Shown: positions 58,265-64,000 of the stretch, piece by piece
Layout: the number at the start of each line of letters is the position of its first letter
Numbering within the stretch: position 1 is the stretch's first letter
NCBI RefSeq assembly: GCF_022132145.1
Contig: NZ_JAJISP010000001.1
Coordinates: 620,001-684,000, forward strand
Length of the DNA: 64,000 bases
Direction: 5' to 3'
Source of the DNA: Pseudomonas sp. MMS21 TM103
GTDB lineage: Bacteria; Pseudomonadota; Gammaproteobacteria; Pseudomonadales; Pseudomonadaceae
Notes under the pieces: model-generated
The model's input: only the letters and a program-made list of their open reading frames with translations
Told to the model about the DNA's origin: nothing
The model's database searches: none
Program-made: the position numbers and the translations under genes

Positions 58265-59311
58265 ATGTCACTGCAACAACTGCTGGGTATCGACCTGCCC
58301 TTGATCCAGGCCCCCATGGCCGGGGTGCAGAATCATGCACTGGCGGTGGCCGTGTCGAATGCCGGCGGCCTGGGATCGCTGCCCTGCGCCATGCTCGATG
58401 CCGCCGGATTGCGCGCAGAGCTGACGGCGCTGACGGCCAAGACCACCAAGCCCTGCAACCTCAACTTCTTCTGCCACCCCCCGGCGCAAGCCGATGCGCC
58501 GCAGGAAGCGGCCTGGCGCAGCGCGCTGCAGCCTTACTACGCCGAGCTGGGCATCGACCCGGCAGGCATCGCCAGCGGCCCTGGCCGGCAGCCGTTCAGT
58601 GCCGAGATGGCGGATCTGCTGGATGAGTTTCGCCCGGCCGTGGTCAGCTTCCATTTCGGTCTGCCCAGCGCCGAGCTGCTGACCCGCGTCAAAGCCTGCG
58701 GGGCGAAAGTGCTCAGTTCGGCGACCACGGTCGAGGAAGCGCTCTGGCTAGAGGAGCATGGCGCCGATGCGATCATCGCCCAGGGCCTGGAAGCCGGCGG
58801 CCATCGCGGCCACTTTCTCGATATGGACCTGAGTCGCCAGTGCGGCACCTTCGCCCTGCTGCCGCAGATCGTCGACGCGGTACGACTGCCGGTGATTGCC
58901 GCGGGCGGCATTGCCGATGCCCGGGGCGTGCGCGCGGTCATGGCCCTGGGCGCGGCCGGGGTGCAGATCGGCACGGCCTACCTCTGTTGCCCGGAAGCGA
59001 GCACCAGCGCCATCCACCGCGCCGCCCTACAGAGTCCGCAGGCGCGGCATACCGCGCTGACCAACCTGTTCAGCGGCCGCCCGGCGCGGGGCATCGTCAA
59101 CCGGCTAATGCGTGAGCAGGGGCCGATCAGCCCGGCGGCCCCGGGTTTTCCCTTGGCCACGGCCGCCATCGCACCCTTGCGCGCCAAGGCGGAGAGTCAG
59201 GGCTGCGGTGATTTCTCGCCGCTCTGGGCCGGACAGAATGCCAGCGGCTGCAAGAACATCGGCGCAGCCGAACTGACGGCGGAACTGGCTAAAGGCTTTG
59301 TGGCCCGGTAG
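58265..59311 (+). CDS. Nitronate monooxygenase family protein
   Basis: The 348-residue FMN-binding TIM-barrel protein starts MSLQQLLGIDLPLIQAPMAGV. GADAIIAQGLEAGGHRGHF and VIAAGGIADARGVRAVMALGAAGVQIGTAYL are the flavin phosphate-binding elements of the nitronate monooxygenase/2-nitropropane dioxygenase family. It probably detoxifies propionate 3-nitronate or related nitroalkanes. GGAG sits nine bases upstream of the ATG; the longer frame upstream overlaps rlmJ. Enoyl reductase-type relatives are an alternative, though the motifs favour class I NMO. Confidence 0.92.
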   Translation: MSLQQLLGIDLPLIQAPMAGVQNHALAVAVSNAGGLGSLPCAMLDAAGLRAELTALTAKTTKPCNLNFFCHPPAQADAPQEAAWRSALQPYYAELGIDPAGIASGPGRQPFSAEMADLLDEFRPAVVSFHFGLPSAELLTRVKACGAKVLSSATTVEEALWLEEHGADAIIAQGLEAGGHRGHFLDMDLSRQCGTFALLPQIVDAVRLPVIAAGGIADARGVRAVMALGAAGVQIGTAYLCCPEASTSAIHRAALQSPQARHTALTNLFSGRPARGIVNRLMREQGPISPAAPGFPLATAAIAPLRAKAESQGCGDFSPLWAGQNASGCKNIGAAELTAELAKGFVAR

Positions 59312-59447
59312 CCGGTGACTTTAGCCGTTGCTCCAGGCTGGAGGAGCTGCAACCCTGCCCTACAGCCCGCTATCACGCTTATTGATAGTGCTGGGAGCAC
59401 CGCCCGCGGCTGCTTAGACTCGGCGCATCCAAACCGGAGGTATACCC

Positions 59448-61250
<1,803 letters not shown>

Positions 61251-61271
61251 GATAGCCAGGGTGAGTCAAGC

Positions 61272-61301
61272 AACGCCTCGCTTTCGCGGGGCGTTTTTTT
61301 T
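61272..61301 (+). terminator. Rho-independent terminator of the acyl-CoA dehydrogenase gene
   Basis: AACGCCTCGC (61272-61281) pairs with GCGGGGCGTT (61286-61295), with one G-U wobble and a TTTC loop, followed by a T run. It starts 22 bp after the gene. Confidence 0.93.
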
Positions 61302-61385
61302 GACCGGCAGACCTGGGCAGCGGTTAGAATCCATGGCACGCACCATGCATAGCGATGCAGTCGCCCTTTAGCCCGGAGTACCTCC

Positions 61386-63131
61386 TTGGACGCCAGCGCC
61401 ATCAATAATCTGTTCTTGATCGGTGCATTGCTGGTGGCCTTGAGCATTCTGGTCAGCGCCTTTGGCGCGCGCTTCGGCATTCCCATCCTTGTGATTTTCC
61501 TCGCGGTCGGCATGCTTGCCGGCACCGACGGTCCTGGCGGCATCCTCTTCGACAACTACCCACTGGCCTATCTGGTGGGCAACCTGGCCCTGGCGATCAT
61601 CCTGCTCGATGGCGGCATGCGTACTCGCGTTTCCAGTTTCCGCGTAGCCCTGTGGCCTTCCTTGTCGCTGGCCACGGTGGGGGTATTGATCACCGCCGGG
61701 ATGACCGGCATGGCCGCCGCCTGGCTGTTCAACCTGAGCTGGATGGAAGGCTTGCTGATCGGCGCCATCGTCGGCTCCACCGACGCCGCCGCGGTATTCA
61801 GCCTGCTTGGCGGGCGTGGTCTGAACGAACGGGTCAGCGCTACCCTGGAAATCGAATCGGGCAGTAACGACCCGATGGCGGTGTTCCTCACCGTAACCCT
61901 GATCGCCATGCTTGGCAGCGGCCAGGACGGCTTGAGCTGGTCGCTGCTCCTGCAACTGCTCGAGCAATTCGGCATAGGCGCGCTGTTCGGCCTGGGCGGC
62001 GGCTGGCTGCTACTCAACCTGGTCAATCGCATGGAGCTGGCCAACGGCCTCTATCCCCTACTGGTGGTCAGCGGCGGCTTGATCATTTTCGCCATCACCA
62101 ATGCCGTCGGCGGCAGCGGCATTCTGGCCATCTACCTGTGCGGTCTGCTGCTCGGCTATCGGCCGATCCGCTCACGTCACGGCATCCTGCACATGCTCGA
62201 CGGCCTGGCCTGGCTGGCGCAGATCGGCATGTTCCTGGTCCTCGGCCTGCTGGTCACCCCCCATGAACTGTTGCCGATTGCCCTGCCGGCGCTGGGCCTG
62301 GCCCTGTGGATGATTCTGTTCGCCCGGCCACTGTCGATTTTCATTGGCCTGCTGCCATTCAAAGGCTTCCATGACCGCGAGCGTGCCTTTATCGCCTGGG
62401 TGGGCTTGCGTGGCGCGGTGCCGATCATTCTCGCGGTGTTCCCACTGATGGCCGGCCTGGAGAATGCCCAACTGTTCTTCAATGTGGCGTTCTTCATCGT
62501 CCTGGTCTCCCTGCTGCTGCAGGGCACCAGCCTGCCGTGGGCCGCCAAGCTGATGCGCGTCACCGTACCGCCAGAGCCGGCACCGGTATCGCGCGCAGGC
62601 CTGGACGTGCACCCGACCAGCCAGTGGGAACTGTTCATCTACCGACTGGGCGCGGAGAAGTGGTGCATCGGCGCCGCCCTGCGTGAACTGAAGATGCCCG
62701 AGGGCACGCGCATTGCCGCGTTGTTTCGCGGCAAGGAACTGCTCCACCCCTCTGGCAGCACCCGCCTCGAAGCTGGCGATCTGCTCTGCGTGGTGGGCCA
62801 CGAACACGACCTGCCAGGCCTGGGCAAACTGTTCAGCCAGGCGCCGAAGCGTGGCCAGGATCTGCGCTTCTTCGGTGACTTCGTCCTCGAAGGCGACGCC
62901 GAGCTCGCCGCGGTTGCCGCCTTGTACGGCCTGAAACTGGCTGACATCAACGGCCAGCAAGCGCTCGGCCGCTTTATCGCCCAGCAGATCGGCGGTGAAC
63001 CGGTGATCGGCGATCAGGTCGAGTGGCAGGGCCTGCTCTGGACAGTGGCGGCGATGGAGGGGAACAAGATCCGCAAAGTCGGCGTCAAATTCCCCGAAGG
63101 TAGCCGTCCAGGGCCGGGGCTGTTTCTCTGA
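61386..63131 (+). CDS. nhaP2: Potassium/proton antiporter of the CvrA/NhaP2 family
   Basis: The 581-residue protein has about 12 or 13 membrane segments (first 400 residues) with the CPA1 transport-core residues [12 protein letters not shown] and [13 protein letters not shown], then cytosolic TrkA-C-like and CorC/HlyC-like domains near the C-terminus ([41 protein letters not shown]). It should export K+ or Na+ in exchange for protons and influence cell volume and pH. The start is TTG at 61386, preceded by GGAG seven bases upstream. The gene continues the dipA-side plus-strand block. Confidence 0.92.
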   Translation: MDASAINNLFLIGALLVALSILVSAFGARFGIPILVIFLAVGMLAGTDGPGGILFDNYPLAYLVGNLALAIILLDGGMRTRVSSFRVALWPSLSLATVGVLITAGMTGMAAAWLFNLSWMEGLLIGAIVGSTDAAAVFSLLGGRGLNERVSATLEIESGSNDPMAVFLTVTLIAMLGSGQDGLSWSLLLQLLEQFGIGALFGLGGGWLLLNLVNRMELANGLYPLLVVSGGLIIFAITNAVGGSGILAIYLCGLLLGYRPIRSRHGILHMLDGLAWLAQIGMFLVLGLLVTPHELLPIALPALGLALWMILFARPLSIFIGLLPFKGFHDRERAFIAWVGLRGAVPIILAVFPLMAGLENAQLFFNVAFFIVLVSLLLQGTSLPWAAKLMRVTVPPEPAPVSRAGLDVHPTSQWELFIYRLGAEKWCIGAALRELKMPEGTRIAALFRGKELLHPSGSTRLEAGDLLCVVGHEHDLPGLGKLFSQAPKRGQDLRFFGDFVLEGDAELAAVAALYGLKLADINGQQALGRFIAQQIGGEPVIGDQVEWQGLLWTVAAMEGNKIRKVGVKFPEGSRPGPGLFL

Positions 63132-63212
63132 CCGACTGCTGCAAACCTGCTGCGCCGCGCTTTTCAGCAGCCTGTTAGACTCAACCTCTTCTCGAGCAGC
63201 ACGATCGCGACC

Positions 63213-64000
63213 ATGCCCCCTTTTCGTACCTGTTTAGCCGTACTTCTGCTCGGGCTTTGCCTGAGTACGCCCCTGAGCCTCGCAGCCGAGTCGCCGCAAC
63301 GCGCCGAGGTGCAGCGCAGCCTGGAAAAACTGGCCGAGAGCAAACTGCCGGAAGCCGAGCAGCTGGCGCTCAAGCAGACCCTGGAGCAAACCCTTGAGCT
63401 GCTCAACCAGCAAGCCGACAGTGAAAAACGCCTGGCCGACCTCAAACAGCAACTCGAGAAAGCGCCGCGACTGATCACTGAAGCCCAGCGTGAACTGACC
63501 CGCCTCAAGGCCAGCCCAGCCACCCCGGTTACCCAGCGCTATGCCAATGCGGCGGTGCCGCAACTGGAGCAACTGCTCAGTGAACGCAATGTTCAGTTGA
63601 ATGACTGGCAGAAACAGATCATCGACGCCAACAGTCTGATCATCACTGCGCAGACCCGCCCCGAGCGGGCGCAGGGGGAGATCAGCAGCAACCAGGCGCG
63701 GATTCAGGAGATCAACAACGCCCTGAAAAACGGTAAGGAAGCCGGTAAATCGCTGACTGCCGAACGCCGTGACCTGCTCAGTGCCGAACTCGCCGCGCTC
63801 AATGCGCAGACCCTGCTGCGCCGCGAAGAACTGGCGGGCAACAGCCTGTTGCAGGATCTGGGCAGCAGCCAGCGCGACTTGCTCGATGAACGCATCAAGC
63901 GCCTGGAGCAGGAATTGCTCGACCTGCAATCGCTGGTCAACGAAAAACGCCGCGCACAGTCCGAGAAAACCGTCGCCGAGCAATCTCTCGAGGCAGAGAA
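63213..64000 (+). CDS. mscK: MscK/KefA-type mechanosensitive channel, N-terminal part
   Basis: The gene runs out of the window at base 64000. The visible 262 residues start with an export signal (MPPFRTCLAVLLLGLCLSTPLSLA) and continue as a long Leu/Gln/Glu-rich helical region with heptad spacing (LEQTLELLNQQADSEKRLADL), the periplasmic 'porin' coiled-coil domain of MscK/KefA. The pore-forming segments lie beyond the window. Assignment also rests on position after the antiporter, as in P. aeruginosa PA5022. A plain coiled-coil periplasmic protein is a less likely alternative. Confidence 0.83.
   Translation, partial: MPPFRTCLAVLLLGLCLSTPLSLAAESPQRAEVQRSLEKLAESKLPEAEQLALKQTLEQTLELLNQQADSEKRLADLKQQLEKAPRLITEAQRELTRLKASPATPVTQRYANAAVPQLEQLLSERNVQLNDWQKQIIDANSLIITAQTRPERAQGEISSNQARIQEINNALKNGKEAGKSLTAERRDLLSAELAALNAQTLLRREELAGNSLLQDLGSSQRDLLDERIKRLEQELLDLQSLVNEKRRAQSEKTVAEQSLEAE

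Overview
The window is a 64 kb stretch of a high-GC gammaproteobacterial chromosome, almost certainly a Pseudomonas. The main evidence is gene order. From memory, the run parC-parE-yqiA-cpdA-nudF-thiC-tolC-waaA-SMR-hldE-msbA-(LPS core genes)-waaP-waaG-waaC-waaF-ilvE-glnE-aceE-aceF-dipA-msrA-antiporter-mscK follows the P. aeruginosa PA4961-PA5022 neighbourhood, although the order is not identical and several accessory genes differ. Diagnostic residues agree: WaaP D163, ParC S87/E91, and the DipA-type degenerate GGDEF motif ASNEF. No rRNA, tRNA, IS element, prophage or CRISPR array was seen.

Layout. 0-0.5 kb: C-terminal end of a gene that runs in from the left. 0.8-4.3 kb (minus): an Mla/MCE-type lipid transport operon (auxiliary lipoprotein, MCE protein, ATPase, STAS-fused permease). 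4.3-12.8 kb (minus): topoisomerase IV subunits parC and parE, separated by a retropepsin-like protease and a phytase-like esterase, followed upstream by yqiA, cpdA, a DUF1249 gene and nudF. 13-17.1 kb: an RsiV-like lipoprotein, then cytX and thiC downstream of a TPP riboswitch. 17.3-23.7 kb: a tolC-type outer membrane factor, waaA, a LysR/SMR divergent pair and two coupled oxidoreductases. 23.8-28.7 kb: a conserved protein with a degenerate Nudix-like motif, hldE, msbA and a small LPS-kinase-like gene.

28.7-34 kb is a visibly AT-richer accessory block. It holds an acetyltransferase, a DXD glycosyltransferase broken (or phase-switched off) at a seven-base G:C run, a small orphan ORF, a GT25 enzyme and two further surface-polysaccharide proteins. 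34-43.8 kb (minus) is the conserved LPS core operon: a GT4 glycosyltransferase, a carbamoyltransferase, four kinase-fold proteins including WaaP, then WaaG, WaaC and WaaF. No O-antigen ligase is visible in the window. 43.8-47.8 kb: ilvE and glnE. 48-52.4 kb: the pyruvate dehydrogenase genes aceE-aceF, preceded by two copies of a near-palindromic operator-like site. 52.6-64 kb: a DUF3775 gene, a secreted hypothetical, dipA (c-di-GMP phosphodiesterase), msrA, rlmJ, a nitronate monooxygenase, an acyl-CoA dehydrogenase, a CvrA/NhaP2-type antiporter and the start of an MscK-type channel.

The dominant theme is the envelope. Heptose precursor synthesis (hldE), Kdo transfer (waaA), heptosyl and glucosyl transfer (waaC, waaF, waaG), core phosphorylation and carbamoylation, lipid A-core flipping (msbA) and inner/outer membrane lipid traffic (MCE operon) are all encoded here. 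The strongest candidates for something not routine are the homopolymer-interrupted glycosyltransferase in the accessory LPS block and the paired palindromes upstream of aceE.
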